Positions 30,303-40,432 of a stretch of 64,000 bases of DNA are shown here, one piece after another. How positions within the stretch are numbered: the stretch's first letter is position 1; every line of letters begins with the position of its first letter. The position numbers and the translations under genes are program-made. The notes beneath the pieces were generated by a model. That model was not told the origin of the DNA. It ran no database searches and saw nothing but the letters and a program-made list of their open reading frames with translations. This stretch comes from Aestuariirhabdus sp. (lineage in GTDB: Bacteria > Pseudomonadota > Gammaproteobacteria > Pseudomonadales > Aestuariirhabdaceae), in contig JAUXFT010000002.1 of the NCBI GenBank assembly GCA_030622755.1, positions 1-64,000 on the forward strand, in the 5' to 3' direction.

Positions 30303-31520
30303 ATGAGACGTGTAGTAGTAACCGGAATGGGCATCACCTCTTGCCTGGGAAATGACAAAGCCAGCGTGCTGGAATCTCTACAACAGGGTAAATCCGGAAT
30401 CACTTTTAATGAATCCTATGTAGAAATGGGATTACGCAGTCATATATCGGGGACTGTTGATCTGGATCTGGCCGATCACATTGATCGCAAACGCTTGCGG
30501 TTTATGGGGCAAGCCGCAGGCTACGCTTTTCTGGCAATGGAACAGGCTATTGCTGATGCCGGCCTTAGCGATTCCGACGTATCCAACGTTCGTACAGGAC
30601 TCATTGCTGGCTCAGGTGGAGCTTCCTCAGAAAATATCGTGGAAGCCGCAGACATAGTGCGTGAAAAAGGTGTAAAGCGGGTCGGACCCTATCGCGTTCC
30701 ACGCACCATGGGCAGCACAGTATCCGCTTGCCTGGCCACTCCCTTTAAAATCAAGGGTATCAACTACTCAATAACATCTGCTTGTGCGACCAGCGCGCAC
30801 TGCATTGGTAGCGGTGTTGAACAAATTCAACTTGGCAAACAGGACATTATCTTTGCCGGCGGTGGTGAAGAGGAACATTGGAGTCAAACAGCGTTATTCG
30901 ACGCCATGGGCGCCCTGTCCACAAAATACAATGACACTCCAACCAAAGCATCTCGTGCATACGACGCTGACCGTGACGGTTTTGTTATCGCCGGCGGTGG
31001 TGGCATGGTTGTTCTGGAAGAACTCGAACACGCACTTGCACGTGGAGCCAAAATCTACGCTGAAGTCGTGGGTTATGCCGCCACCTCGGATGGCTATGAC
31101 ATGGTAGCGCCGTCCGGTGAAGGCGCTGAACGCTGCATGCGTATTGCGACATCGACCGTCGATACACCCATTGATTATATCAATGTACACGGCACCAGCA
31201 CCCCTGTTGGAGATTTGGCAGAACTAAAAGCCATTCGTGCTACTTTTGGGGACAACATCCCGCCGTTGAGCTCAACCAAATCCCTGACGGGGCATTCACT
31301 TGGCGCTGCCGGTGTACAGGAAGCTATCTACTCCTTGTTAATGCTGGAAAATGACTTTATTTGTGCTTCTGCGAATATCGATACCCTCGACGAGCAAGCC
31401 GCAGGGATGCCGATTGTCCTTGAAAACAAAACCAATGCTGGTCTCACTACAGTGATGTCTAACAGCTTTGGTTTTGGCGGAACCAACGCCTCGTTGGTGC
31501 TGAGACGCTATAACGGGTAG
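30303..31520 (+). CDS. fabB: 3-oxoacyl-ACP synthase I
   Basis: FabB elongates the cis-3-decenoyl-ACP made by FabA and is needed for unsaturated fatty acids. The thiolase-fold catalytic triad is visible: Cys in [12 protein letters not shown], His in [11 protein letters not shown] and His in [12 protein letters not shown]. The C-terminal [11 protein letters not shown] is diagnostic. Two starts are possible. AAGG is only 1 nt from the ATG at 30294 but about 10 nt from the ATG at 30303 ([10 protein letters not shown]), so the latter is chosen (405 aa). A strong hairpin terminator follows. Confidence 0.97.
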   Translation: MRRVVVTGMGITSCLGNDKASVLESLQQGKSGITFNESYVEMGLRSHISGTVDLDLADHIDRKRLRFMGQAAGYAFLAMEQAIADAGLSDSDVSNVRTGLIAGSGGASSENIVEAADIVREKGVKRVGPYRVPRTMGSTVSACLATPFKIKGINYSITSACATSAHCIGSGVEQIQLGKQDIIFAGGGEEEHWSQTALFDAMGALSTKYNDTPTKASRAYDADRDGFVIAGGGGMVVLEELEHALARGAKIYAEVVGYAATSDGYDMVAPSGEGAERCMRIATSTVDTPIDYINVHGTSTPVGDLAELKAIRATFGDNIPPLSSTKSLTGHSLGAAGVQEAIYSLLMLENDFICASANIDTLDEQAAGMPIVLENKTNAGLTTVMSNSFGFGGTNASLVLRRYNG

Positions 31521-31546
31521 AGATGCTCGTTCGTAATAAAACGTAC

Positions 31547-31584
31547 GCAATAAAAAAGGGAGCTTTCGCTCCCTTTTTTATTGC
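31547..31584. terminator. bidirectional rho-independent terminator between fabB and htpG
   Basis: A perfect 17-bp stem (GCAATAAAAAAGGGAGC and its complement) with a TTTC loop has A- and T-runs on its two sides. It serves fabB on the plus strand and can also serve htpG on the minus strand. Confidence 0.92.
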
Positions 31585-31666
31585 TCAAAATGCCATCTAT
31601 TAACTAACAACTATTTACTTAAACAGACGCCGTAAAAAGAAACCGAATACTTTTCACGGCGACCCG

Positions 31667-33577
31667 TTAATTACTCAGCTCTAATAACAATTTGTTCAGG
31701 CGTAAAACGTAAGCAGCAGGATCTTTAAGACTGCCACCCTCCGCCAGGTTTGCCTGATCAAACAGAACTGATATTAGATCATTAAAACGATCCATATCAC
31801 TCTCTTCCGCCAACTTTTGAACCAGTGGATGCTCTGGGTTCATCTCAAAGATTGGTTTGCTATCCGGTACCTGTTGGCCCGCAGACTCAAGCACCCGACG
31901 CATTTGAGCGCCCATATCAGCTTCACCTGCTACCAGACACGCGGGGGAATCGGTCAATCTATGCGTAATGCGCACCTGATCAACCTGCTCTTTAAGCACT
32001 TCCTGAACTCGTTCTACGAGATCTTTGTATTCTTCCGCAACTTTGTCTTGATCCTTTTTCTCGTCTTCGGAATCCAGATCACCCAGGTTCAATGCACCCT
32101 TGGCAACACTAACAAGCTGCTTGCCATCAAACTCCATCAATTGCTGCATCAACCACTCATCAATGCGATCAAACAACACCAGCACTTCGATGCCCTTCTT
32201 ACGGAAAATCTCAAGATGTGGACTACTCTTCGCCGCAGTGTAGTTATCACCCGCTATGTAGTAGATCTTATCCTGGCCTTCAGCTATACGTTCTACATAG
32301 CTTTCCAAAGCAACACTCTGCTCTTCACTATCTTGCTGTGTTGATGCAAAGCGCAGCAGTTTGGCGATTTTTTCCTTGTTTGCGTAATCCTCAGCAGGCC
32401 CCTCTTTCAATACCTGGCCAAATTCTTTCCAGAATTTAGCGTAATCTTCAGGCTTTTTGCTGGCCATTTTGGAGAGCATATCGAGCACACGCTTGGTGAG
32501 AGCACCGCGCATGGTATCGATGGCGGGATCTTTTTGCAGAATTTCACGCGATATGTTAAGTGACAGGTCATTGGAATCAACCACACCCTTGATAAATCTC
32601 AGGTATAGCGGCAAAAACTGCTCCGCTTCATCCATGATGAAAACACGTTGCACATACAGCTTAAGACCACGAGGTACTTCCCGGTTCCACAGATCAAAAG
32701 GAGCACGTGAAGGAACGTAGAGCAAGCTGGTGTACTCAAGTTTTCCTTCTACCTTGTTATGACTCCAGCTCAGAGCATCTTCAAAATCATGACTGACGTG
32801 CTTATAAAACTCCTGGTACTCCTCATTTTTGAGTTCAGCGCGAGGGCGTGTCCACAAAGCTGTCGCGGAGTTTACCGCTTCTTCCTCGATCTCATCGTCA
32901 TTGTTAGTGTCAGCATCGCCTTCAGCGGGAAGCTTATCTTTTTGCATAATGACAGGAACAGCAATGTGATCAGAATACTTACTGATAATGCTACGTAAAC
33001 GGAAACCATCCGCAAATTCGGTGCAATCAGGCTTAAGGTGCAAGGTGATAGAGGTACCACGACTTTCAAGTTCTACCGGCTCAATCGTAAAATCGCCTTC
33101 ACCTGAAGATTCCCAACAAACTCCTTCAGTTTCACCCGCCCGGCGGGTTTTAACCGTTACTTTGTCCGCAACAATAAAACCGGAATAGAATCCAACACCA
33201 AACTGTCCGATCATATTGGCGTCTTTTTTCTGGTCCCCAGTCAGGTTATGCAAGAACTGCGCTGTTCCTGATTTAGCAATCGTTCCCAGATTATCTATCA
33301 CTTCCTGGCGGCTCATGCCGATACCATTGTCTGTAATAGATAGGGTATTCGCAGCAGAATCAAAATTTACGCGAATGGCCAGCTCAGTGTCTGACTCAAA
33401 CAATGCACTGTTGGATAAGGCTTCAAAACGGAGTTTATCGACTGCATCGGAAGCGTTAGAGATCAACTCACGCAGGAAAATTTCCTTATTGGAGTAAAGG
33501 GAGTGAATCATCAGGTGCAGCAGTTGCTTCACCTCAGTTTGAAAACCCAATGTCTCTTTTTGAGTGTCTGTTGTCAT
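31667..33577 (-). CDS. htpG: molecular chaperone HtpG (Hsp90)
   Basis: HtpG is the bacterial Hsp90, an ATP-dependent chaperone. The GHKL ATPase domain has [27 protein letters not shown] and [19 protein letters not shown]. The middle domain shows [20 protein letters not shown] and [18 protein letters not shown]. The C-terminal dimerisation region ends in LLLELSN. Length is 636 aa. The gene has a recognisable sigma-32 promoter about 75 bp upstream, which agrees with heat-shock control. Confidence 0.98.
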   Translation of the reverse strand: MTTDTQKETLGFQTEVKQLLHLMIHSLYSNKEIFLRELISNASDAVDKLRFEALSNSALFESDTELAIRVNFDSAANTLSITDNGIGMSRQEVIDNLGTIAKSGTAQFLHNLTGDQKKDANMIGQFGVGFYSGFIVADKVTVKTRRAGETEGVCWESSGEGDFTIEPVELESRGTSITLHLKPDCTEFADGFRLRSIISKYSDHIAVPVIMQKDKLPAEGDADTNNDDEIEEEAVNSATALWTRPRAELKNEEYQEFYKHVSHDFEDALSWSHNKVEGKLEYTSLLYVPSRAPFDLWNREVPRGLKLYVQRVFIMDEAEQFLPLYLRFIKGVVDSNDLSLNISREILQKDPAIDTMRGALTKRVLDMLSKMASKKPEDYAKFWKEFGQVLKEGPAEDYANKEKIAKLLRFASTQQDSEEQSVALESYVERIAEGQDKIYYIAGDNYTAAKSSPHLEIFRKKGIEVLVLFDRIDEWLMQQLMEFDGKQLVSVAKGALNLGDLDSEDEKKDQDKVAEEYKDLVERVQEVLKEQVDQVRITHRLTDSPACLVAGEADMGAQMRRVLESAGQQVPDSKPIFEMNPEHPLVQKLAEESDMDRFNDLISVLFDQANLAEGGSLKDPAAYVLRLNKLLLELSN

Positions 33578-33652
33578 CTGTATCCAACCTAACTTAATTG
33601 ATGTCGTTGATTAGGAATAAATCAGCTTTATCCCATTGCTTTCAGACACTAT

Positions 33653-33681
33653 AGGTGGGGGTAGTCAAATGAGTTTTCAAG
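33653..33681 (-). promoter_or_regulatory. sigma-32 (heat-shock) promoter of htpG
   Basis: On the minus strand CTTGAAA (33675-33681) is followed 14 nt later by CCCCACCT (33653-33660). The E. coli sigma-32 consensus is CTTGAAA-N(11-16)-CCCCATNT. It lies about 75 bp before the htpG ATG. Confidence 0.82.
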
Positions 33682-33715
33682 GGATTGCATAGCAGACTGC
33701 CGATATATCTCGAAT

Positions 33716-34414
33716 TTATACCGGCTCACTCGACATCATTTCCTTAAGCACTCGAGAATGGAACTCCCGGTTATAAAGAATACCGACAACCAATGCGCTC
33801 GCCGCCATGAAAAGCCAGGCTGAAATCACCCATGCCAAAGCCGCTATTGCGAAATAATAGGCTCGAAGCCCATAGTTAAAGTGTGCCGCGGCCATGGAAA
33901 GCACTCGAGCGAGTTTTATGGCAAAAGCTTCCATCTCTGCTTCTCCTCCTTTCAATTCATCATCGACCAAGGGCGCACTACCCAACAGGACCGAGGCAAA
34001 GTTGTACAACCGTAAACTCCAAGTAAAGGTGAAGAATGCATACACAAAAATCACTATCAGAAATAAGACCTTCACCTCCCACAACTGACGGGAAGTAATC
34101 TCTGCAAAGGGTAATTCCGATATCACGAGCATTCCACCGGCCGGGGCACTCATCAGTGTCAATAAGCCAGCAAGAACCAGAATAGAGGTAGATGCAAAAA
34201 AAGATACATTACGTTCGAGGTTTGCAATGATGCTGGTATCAGCGATCCGTTGTTCACGCTTAAGTAGACGGCGAACCCAGTCTTCACGATACAGGTGCAA
34301 CACACTGGCCAGACAAGGATTTCCTTTGGCCAGATAATTCGCCGTCAGGGCATAACCACCCCATGCGAAAAGAAACCAACCAACTGCCAACCAATCTGTG
34401 ATATTCGCTTGCAC
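33716..34414 (-). CDS. DUF599 family integral membrane protein
   Basis: This protein of unknown function has about four to five membrane segments: residues about 5-23 (WLAVGWFLFAWGGYALTANY), 85-110, 125-145 and 190-220. The DUF599 landmarks RLLKREQRIADTSIIANLER and NVSFFASTSILVLAGLLTLM are present. The track's TTG start lies inside the upstream prenyltransferase gene. I use the GTG at 34414 because AAGGAGAGG ends 2 nt before it, and DUF599 proteins normally begin just before this conserved Trp-rich helix. The result is 232 aa. It follows the UbiA-family gene and may share its transcript. Confidence 0.8.
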   Translation of the reverse strand: MQANITDWLAVGWFLFAWGGYALTANYLAKGNPCLASVLHLYREDWVRRLLKREQRIADTSIIANLERNVSFFASTSILVLAGLLTLMSAPAGGMLVISELPFAEITSRQLWEVKVLFLIVIFVYAFFTFTWSLRLYNFASVLLGSAPLVDDELKGGEAEMEAFAIKLARVLSMAAAHFNYGLRAYYFAIAALAWVISAWLFMAASALVVGILYNREFHSRVLKEMMSSEPV

Positions 34415-34416
34415 AA

Positions 34417-34425
34417 CCTCTCCTT
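34417..34425 (-). promoter_or_regulatory. Shine-Dalgarno of the DUF599 gene that decides a GTG start
   Basis: AAGGAGAGG lies immediately before TT-GTG at 34414. It is the strongest ribosome-binding site in this neighbourhood and argues against the TTG start used by the ORF track. Confidence 0.75.
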
Positions 34426-34475
34426 GTTTCTTTGTGAACACCCTTCTTTTGAGCGCGTTATTAATACTCAGTACA

Positions 34476-35339
34476 TTACAGACAAAACAGGTAGCCAATA
34501 CCAAAAAGCATGAAGAAACGTCCGGTCAGTGGAGGTAATTGGGCGCCTGGTTGCTTTTCTTTCAAGACTCTAAAACCCAGCCATAAGGCAAAAAGCAGTG
34601 AGGGCAACAACCAGGTTAAGCGATGAATAAATCCATTATTCCATAGCAACAAACAGACGAAGTAACAGACTAAAAGCATTGCAACATACAATCTACGCGC
34701 TGCAACGAACCCCAACCTTACCGTCAAGGTCTTCGATCCTTGCTGGAGATCTTCAGCCTGATCCCGAAGCTCATTACTCAAAAGCAGCAATGAAGAAAGA
34801 ATAGCTACGGGAAGTGACAGTAGAAGTATAGTTATACTTAGTCCTCCCGACAGTGCGTAGTAGGCCCCACACACCATGAGCACTCCGGTAAACCAAAAAA
34901 CCAGAAGCACCCCCAAACCACGTCGTTTGTAGTTAACAGGCTCAGCCGTGTAGAAGTAACCACCCAACAATCCAATGATACATAACGCAAACAGCCCCAT
35001 GTTGGTTAACGCTACCAGCCATAGTCCTATTGCAATCGCAATTAACCCACACACCAGTGCTACTTTAAGATTCCGGTTGATTTTACTGATTACTTTATCA
35101 CGTTCTGGCCACTGCTCCTGATGCAAAGAGCTCCATAATTTTTTGTCCCCATGGTCATTAAGCAAATTCACTGCAGCCTGAATAAGCACCCCGCCACATA
35201 TTACCAAACAGACTCGAAGTAAATCCCAAAATCCTTCGTTAGTCGCAGCTACCACTCCAACACCACACGCGATCAATGCCACACTAAATGAAAAGGGCCT
35301 AAGGGCCCTGATAAAATTATATTTCTGAGCATCCATCAC
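34476..35339 (-). CDS. UbiA-family prenyltransferase (MenA-like)
   Basis: This 287-aa polytopic membrane protein has about eight to nine hydrophobic segments. The first Asp-rich motif reads NLLNDHGDKKLW (an N-x3-D-type prenyl-diphosphate/Mg site). The second is NELRDQAEDLQQGSKTLTVR. GGYFYTAEPVNYKRRGLGVL also matches 1,4-dihydroxy-2-naphthoate prenyltransferases. No other menaquinone gene is in the window, so the MenA label is only a similarity. It could act on another aromatic or lipid acceptor. It precedes the DUF599 gene. Confidence 0.8.
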   Translation of the reverse strand: MMDAQKYNFIRALRPFSFSVALIACGVGVVAATNEGFWDLLRVCLVICGGVLIQAAVNLLNDHGDKKLWSSLHQEQWPERDKVISKINRNLKVALVCGLIAIAIGLWLVALTNMGLFALCIIGLLGGYFYTAEPVNYKRRGLGVLLVFWFTGVLMVCGAYYALSGGLSITILLLSLPVAILSSLLLLSNELRDQAEDLQQGSKTLTVRLGFVAARRLYVAMLLVCYFVCLLLWNNGFIHRLTWLLPSLLFALWLGFRVLKEKQPGAQLPPLTGRFFMLFGIGYLFCL

Positions 35340-35389
35340 AAATTATCCATTTCTTCATACTACAAACCATAATACTTAGAATGTATAAA

Positions 35390-35417
35390 AAAAGGCAGCC
35401 ATCATAGGCTGCCTTTT
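35390..35417 (-). terminator. rho-independent terminator after sucD
   Basis: AAAAGGCAGCC-ATCATA-GGCTGCCTTTT is a perfect 11-bp stem. On the minus strand it ends in TTTTTTT, 26 bp after the sucD stop, closing the TCA block. Confidence 0.9.
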
Positions 35418-35443
35418 CCAAACACTCAGTCAATGCATGCTTT

Positions 35444-36325
35444 TTACTTCATTGCCCAGCCAGTGATTTCAGCCAAAGCGGTACCAATATCAGCAAGACT
35501 TCTTACTGTTTTTACTCCAGCGTCTTCAAGAGCCGCAAATTTTTCATCAGCAGTACCTTTACCGCCAGAGATAATCGCACCGGCGTGCCCCATGCGCTTA
35601 CCTTTAGGGGCAGTAACGCCCGCAATGTAAGACACGACTGGCTTGGTAACATTTGCTTTGATATAAGCAGCCGCTTCTTCTTCAGCAGTACCACCGATCT
35701 CACCAATCATAACGATCGCTTCAGTACCTGGATCATTTTGGAACATTGCCAAAATATCGATAAAGTTCGAGCCAGGGATAGGGTCACCACCTATACCTAC
35801 ACAAGTAGACTGACCAAATCCAGCATCAGTCGTTTGTTTTACTGCTTCATAGGTGAGTGTGCCTGAACGTGAAACGATGCCAACCTTACCAGGAAGGTGA
35901 ATATGGCCAGGCTGAATACCGATTTTACACTCCCCTGGAGTGATAACTCCCGGGCAGTTAGGACCGATCAAGCGTACGCCTAACTCATCACACTTCACCT
36001 TGCACTCAAGCATATCAAGAGTAGGTATGCCTTCCGTGATACAAATGATTAACTTGATGCCGCCATTGGCAGCTTCAAGAATTGAATCTTTACAGAAAGG
36101 TGCGGGTACGTAGATGACTGAAGCATCAGCCCCTGTAGTAGATACAGCTTCAGCAACAGTGTTAAAAACTGGCAAGCCCAGATGCACCTGGCCACCTTTA
36201 CCAGGAGTTACACCACCCACCATTTTGGTACCATACTCAATAGCTTGTTCGGAATGGAAAGTACCTTGAGAACCGGTGAAACCCTGACAGATCACCTTGG
36301 TATCTTTGTTAATTAATACGCTCAT
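35444..36325 (-). CDS. sucD: succinate-CoA ligase subunit alpha
   Basis: SucD carries CoA binding and the phosphohistidine of succinyl-CoA synthetase. Evidence includes [20 protein letters not shown] at the N-terminus (CoA-binding Rossmann fold), [20 protein letters not shown], and the active-site histidine in [17 protein letters not shown]. Length is 293 aa. It starts 2 bp after the sucC stop and is the last gene of the block, followed by a strong terminator. Confidence 0.98.
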   Translation of the reverse strand: MSVLINKDTKVICQGFTGSQGTFHSEQAIEYGTKMVGGVTPGKGGQVHLGLPVFNTVAEAVSTTGADASVIYVPAPFCKDSILEAANGGIKLIICITEGIPTLDMLECKVKCDELGVRLIGPNCPGVITPGECKIGIQPGHIHLPGKVGIVSRSGTLTYEAVKQTTDAGFGQSTCVGIGGDPIPGSNFIDILAMFQNDPGTEAIVMIGEIGGTAEEEAAAYIKANVTKPVVSYIAGVTAPKGKRMGHAGAIISGGKGTADEKFAALEDAGVKTVRSLADIGTALAEITGWAMK

Positions 36326-36327
36326 AA

Positions 36328-37494
36328 TTAATTGCCCTCCGCAGCTTTTACTACTTGCTGAGCCGCATCGGTCAAGCTAGTCGCCGCGATGATGTCCAGA
36401 CCACTATCAGCCAACACTTTCGATCCCAATTCTGCATTGTTACCTTCAAGGCGAACAACCACAGGTACCTTAACGCCAACTTCTTTAACAGCGCCGATGA
36501 TACCTTCTGCAATAAGATCACAACGAACGATGCCACCAAAAATGTTGACTAAAACAGCTTTCACATTGTCATCAGACAAAATGATTTTAAATGCTTCTGT
36601 TACGCGCTCTTTAGTCGCGCCACCGCCAACATCGAGGAAATTAGCTGGGAAACCGCCGTGCAATGCAACGATATCCATAGTACCCATGGCTAAACCGGCA
36701 CCATTTACCATACAGCCGATGGTGCCATCAAGAGCAACGTAGTTAAGTTCCCACTGCGCGGCATGTGCTTCACGCTCATCTTCCTGAGAAGGATCGTTCA
36801 TCTCGCGAACCTGAGACTGGCGATACAACGCATTTCCATCGACACCCAGTTTAGCGTCGAGACAATGCAAATTGCCTTCGTCAGTTATGACCAGAGGGTT
36901 AATTTCGATCAGAGCAAGGTCCTTTTCCTGAAATAGCTTGGCTAGACCCATAAAAATATTCGTGAACTGTTTTACCTGAGTAGGGTTAAGACCCAGCTTA
37001 AAGCCAAGTTCACGCCCCTGGTACGGCTGAGCCCCGACTAAAGGATCAACCTCGGCTTTCAGAATTTTTTCTGGCGTTTCTTCAGCTACTTTTTCAATTT
37101 CAACGCCGCCTTCAGTAGACGCCATGAACACAATACGTCGAGTGGCACGGTCAACCACCGCACCCAGATACAGCTCTTCGGCGATTTCTGTGCAGGTTTC
37201 TACTAAAATTTTGCTGACTGGCTGGCCATTTTCGTCAGTCTGGTAAGTCACCAGATTTTTGCCTAACCAGTTCTGTGCAAATTCACGAATTTCGTCTTTG
37301 CTAGAAACCAGTTTTACACCACCGGCTTTACCTCGTCCGCCGGCATGTACCTGCGCTTTAACAACCCACTTATCACCACCAATACGATCGGCAGCCTGAG
37401 CGGCTTCCTCTGGCGTGTCGCAGGCATAGCCCTTGGATACCGGTAATCCATATTCGGCAAATAACTGTTTGCCCTGATATTCATGAAGGTTCAT
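36328..37494 (-). CDS. sucC: succinate-CoA ligase subunit beta
   Basis: SucC has the ATP-grasp domain that binds ADP (or GDP) and succinate. Motifs are [54 protein letters not shown] and [15 protein letters not shown]. The track's start is 13 codons early. The ATG at 37494 gives 388 aa, identical to the E. coli length. It belongs to the sdhCDAB-sucAB-lpd-sucCD set. Confidence 0.98.
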   Translation of the reverse strand: MNLHEYQGKQLFAEYGLPVSKGYACDTPEEAAQAADRIGGDKWVVKAQVHAGGRGKAGGVKLVSSKDEIREFAQNWLGKNLVTYQTDENGQPVSKILVETCTEIAEELYLGAVVDRATRRIVFMASTEGGVEIEKVAEETPEKILKAEVDPLVGAQPYQGRELGFKLGLNPTQVKQFTNIFMGLAKLFQEKDLALIEINPLVITDEGNLHCLDAKLGVDGNALYRQSQVREMNDPSQEDEREAHAAQWELNYVALDGTIGCMVNGAGLAMGTMDIVALHGGFPANFLDVGGGATKERVTEAFKIILSDDNVKAVLVNIFGGIVRCDLIAEGIIGAVKEVGVKVPVVVRLEGNNAELGSKVLADSGLDIIAATSLTDAAQQVVKAAEGN

Positions 37495-37659
37495 GCTAGT
37501 TTTACCGTTACAATGTGCACATAATTCGTGCAATTTACCTTAACAACAGCCCAGAAAATGCTGAGCTATTATCCCTATAGCAGAGCGTACTCCGCTTCAA
37601 TGATCAGTAACCTGAGCTACCAAAACTTCAGAAAAAGATGAACTCTTTTCCCACCGTAA

Positions 37660-39111
<1,452 letters not shown>

Positions 39112-39161
39112 CTACTAAATCTGTGTGAAAAACTGCTAAATCGATTCGTACTTGCAACAAG

Positions 39162-40382
39162 TTAAATTTCCAACAGGAATCTTGCTGGATCTTCAAGCAG
39201 CTCTTTTATAGCAACAAGGAATGTCACCGCCTCTTTACCATCCAATAAGCGATGATCATAAGATAACGCTAAATACATCATCGGAAGAATTTCAACCTTA
39301 CCGTTAACAGCCATCGGGCGTTCCTGGATTTTATGCATGCCCAGAATCGCAGATTGCGGCATATTAAGAATGGGAGTAGAAATCAGAGACCCAAACACAC
39401 CGCCATTAGAAATGGTGAATGTTCCACCCGTCATATCTTCAATACTTAACTTTCCATCGCGAGCCTTGGCACCGTACTCACGAATACTCGATTCGATGGT
39501 AGCCAGCCCCATATTGTCAACATCACGCAAGACCGGAACGACTAGACCTCGGTCAGAGGAGACCGCAACACCAACATCCTGATAGCCGTGATACACCACA
39601 TCATTTCCATCGATTGAGGCATTCACTACGGGGTGACGTTTTAAAGCCTCTACACAGGCCTTAACAAAAAAGCCCATAAAGCCCATTCGAACGCCATGCT
39701 TTTTCTCAAACAGATCCTTGTACTGGTTGCGGAGATCCATAATAGGTTGCATATTGACTTCATTAAAGGTGGTCAACATTGCAGTCATCTGCTGAGCTTC
39801 AACCAAACGCTCGGCAACACGCTTACGGAGACGAGTCATAGGAACTCGTTTCTCTACTCGATCCCCCGTAAATACTGGAACAGCTGCATCTACCGCTGGC
39901 TTTGCTGCAGGAGCGGGTTGTTGTGCCGCCTGCTCCGCTGCCTTAAGAGCATCTTCTTTAGTGACCCGTCCGCCTTTCCCGGTTCCGGGAATATCATTAG
40001 GATTTAACCCTTTCTCGTCTGCGATCTTACGTGCAGCAGGGCTAAGCGTAGCATCGGCAACCGCAGTAGCAACCGATTCAACCGCTGGGGCTGGAGCAAC
40101 TGCTGGCGTTGAAGCTGCTGTAGCCGGGCTAGCACTTGCTGCAGCGCCAGCTTCAAAAATTGCTATGACCTCTTCACTGAGGACAGTATCGCCTTCACCC
40201 TTAACAATCTCCTTGATCACACCATCACTCGGCGCGAGCACCTCCAAAACGACCTTATCAGTCTCGATATCGACCAACAAGTCATCTCTGGATACCGCCT
40301 CGCCGAGCTGCTTGTGCCATGTGGCAATCGTTCCATCAGCAACCGACTCTGGAAAACTGGGGGCTTTAATTTCAGTGCTCAT
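39162..40382 (-). CDS. sucB: 2-oxoglutarate dehydrogenase E2 (dihydrolipoyl succinyltransferase)
   Basis: E2 transfers the succinyl group to CoA. It has one N-terminal lipoyl domain ([17 protein letters not shown], lipoyl lysine near residue 43), an Ala/Pro linker, a peripheral-subunit-binding domain at about residues 115-150 ([20 protein letters not shown]), and the catalytic domain ending in [16 protein letters not shown] with the catalytic His. Length is 406 aa. It lies between sucA and lpd. Confidence 0.98.
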   Translation of the reverse strand: MSTEIKAPSFPESVADGTIATWHKQLGEAVSRDDLLVDIETDKVVLEVLAPSDGVIKEIVKGEGDTVLSEEVIAIFEAGAAASASPATAASTPAVAPAPAVESVATAVADATLSPAARKIADEKGLNPNDIPGTGKGGRVTKEDALKAAEQAAQQPAPAAKPAVDAAVPVFTGDRVEKRVPMTRLRKRVAERLVEAQQMTAMLTTFNEVNMQPIMDLRNQYKDLFEKKHGVRMGFMGFFVKACVEALKRHPVVNASIDGNDVVYHGYQDVGVAVSSDRGLVVPVLRDVDNMGLATIESSIREYGAKARDGKLSIEDMTGGTFTISNGGVFGSLISTPILNMPQSAILGMHKIQERPMAVNGKVEILPMMYLALSYDHRLLDGKEAVTFLVAIKELLEDPARFLLEI

Positions 40383-40432
40383 CTGTATGTGTTCCTTTAA
40401 AACCGCATCTATTCAAGGGGCAACGTCGTTAA

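Noticed and set aside
31817-32344. A 175-aa ORF antisense to htpG
   Set aside because: The htpG frame is fully conserved over this stretch and the antisense translation has no family features.
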